Made by a program: the position numbers and the translations under genes. From Limnoperna fortunei (Eukaryota > Mollusca > Bivalvia > Mytilida > Modiolidae), in NCBI GenBank assembly GCA_944474755.1, contig OX104112.1, positions 19,556,460 through 19,620,459 on the forward strand: a DNA stretch of 64,000 nucleotides, written 5' to 3'. Within the stretch, counting starts at the first letter, position 1, and every line of letters starts with the position of its first letter. Shown one piece after another: positions 63,700-64,000 of the stretch. Under the pieces are notes generated by a model that was not told the DNA's origin, ran no database searches, and saw only the letters and a list, made by a program, of their open reading frames with translations.

Positions 63700-63905
63700 A
63701 AAAAGGTCTTCCCACTGGTAGTAGGAAAGACCTTAATAATAATAATCTTAAGAAAGTTTAGAAGGTCTTTCCCAGTACAGTGGGATAACCATAATAACCA
63801 TAAGAAATACAAGAAGGGTTTTCCACTGTTGTGGGCAAGACCTTAATAATAGTCATAAGAAAGGTAAGAAGGTCTTACCGCTGTAGTTGGAAAAGACCTT
63901 AATTT
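63700..63905. repeat. Tandem array of four hairpins
   Basis: Four more degenerate hairpins of the same family lie near 63703, 63759, 63812 and 63868, separated by 'aataataat.' and 'aagaaa.' linkers. They close the penultimate unit, after which 'ctgccatttgttctgagaag' begins the last, truncated one. Confidence 0.75.
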
Positions 63906-64000
63906 AACTGCCATTTGTTCTGAGAAGAAATGAGAAGGTCTTTCCCAGTGTTCCACTAAAGTCGGAAAAGTTAGGTGATGCTATGGGATTTTGTGTCTTG

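Larger units (their letters stand above)
40688..64000. repeat. Tandem array of diverged ~0.9-2.1 kb units, running off the right edge
   Basis: A landmark 'catttgttctgagaacaaat' followed by 'gagaaggtctttcccactgt' recurs near 40701, 44798, 45721, 46769, 47939, 49879, 51656, 52745, 53929, 54942, 55976, 57290, 58643, 60032, 62176 and 63914, always on the plus strand. The basic unit runs through 'agtcagaaaatttaggtgat', a 'gttgctagggacaaaaggcc' block, a tgacc-rich block, one ~157-bp module ('ctgcttctatcttttatgg'), a second tgacc-rich block, 'aggatcaatggtggtggtcc', 'gcagataactctgttactaa', and ends in an A-rich 'gaagaaaaaaaataataa' stretch, often with hairpins. Unit length varies because of insertions, deletions and module expansions. 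There is no coding capacity. Origin could be a satellite or repeated insertion of a non-autonomous element. Confidence 0.92.

Overview
This window is eukaryotic, AT-rich and effectively a gene desert. I found no intact host protein gene. Long reading frames are few and short, and the recognisable coding sequence is all decayed transposon. The repeat content points to a lophotrochozoan, most likely a bivalve mollusc and possibly a mussel. That inference rests on a Ser/Leu-tRNA-like SINE with a 'ctccggcttcctccc' body, Penelope-like retroelements with hammerhead ribozymes, a Crypton relic, and long satellites studded with tgacctttgacct. It is recognition from memory, not a database result.

Layout. 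1-6.8 kb: non-coding DNA with a LINE 3' end (3.55-4.23 kb) apparently nested in a Penelope-like element (PLE), followed by an opposing PLE relic. 6.79-14.4 kb: a minisatellite of about 230 copies of a 32-bp monomer. Its core is organised into 921-bp higher-order repeats, and a SINE with perfect 12-bp target-site duplications sits near its left edge. 14.4-24.5 kb: AT-rich DNA with a Tc1-like relic, an old SINE and a diverged ~1-kb triplication. 24.5-32.6 kb: degenerate minisatellites in inverted orientation flank a segment holding a nested palindrome, a Crypton relic and a minus-strand PLE relic. 33-40.3 kb: a decayed hammerhead, a SINE head, a PLE pseudogene between two pLTR-like direct repeats, and a complete-looking hammerhead ribozyme. 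40.7-64 kb: about 16 tandem, diverged units of roughly 0.9-2.1 kb, broken by inserts and two unrelated islands, with many units ending in small hairpins.

Nothing here works together as a pathway. The interest lies in repeat biology: a hammerhead whose cleavage site sits in one arm of an inverted repeat, nuclear-receptor-type half sites multiplied through the 23-kb array, hairpin units with some paired changes, and two SINE insertions whose flanks can be checked to the base.
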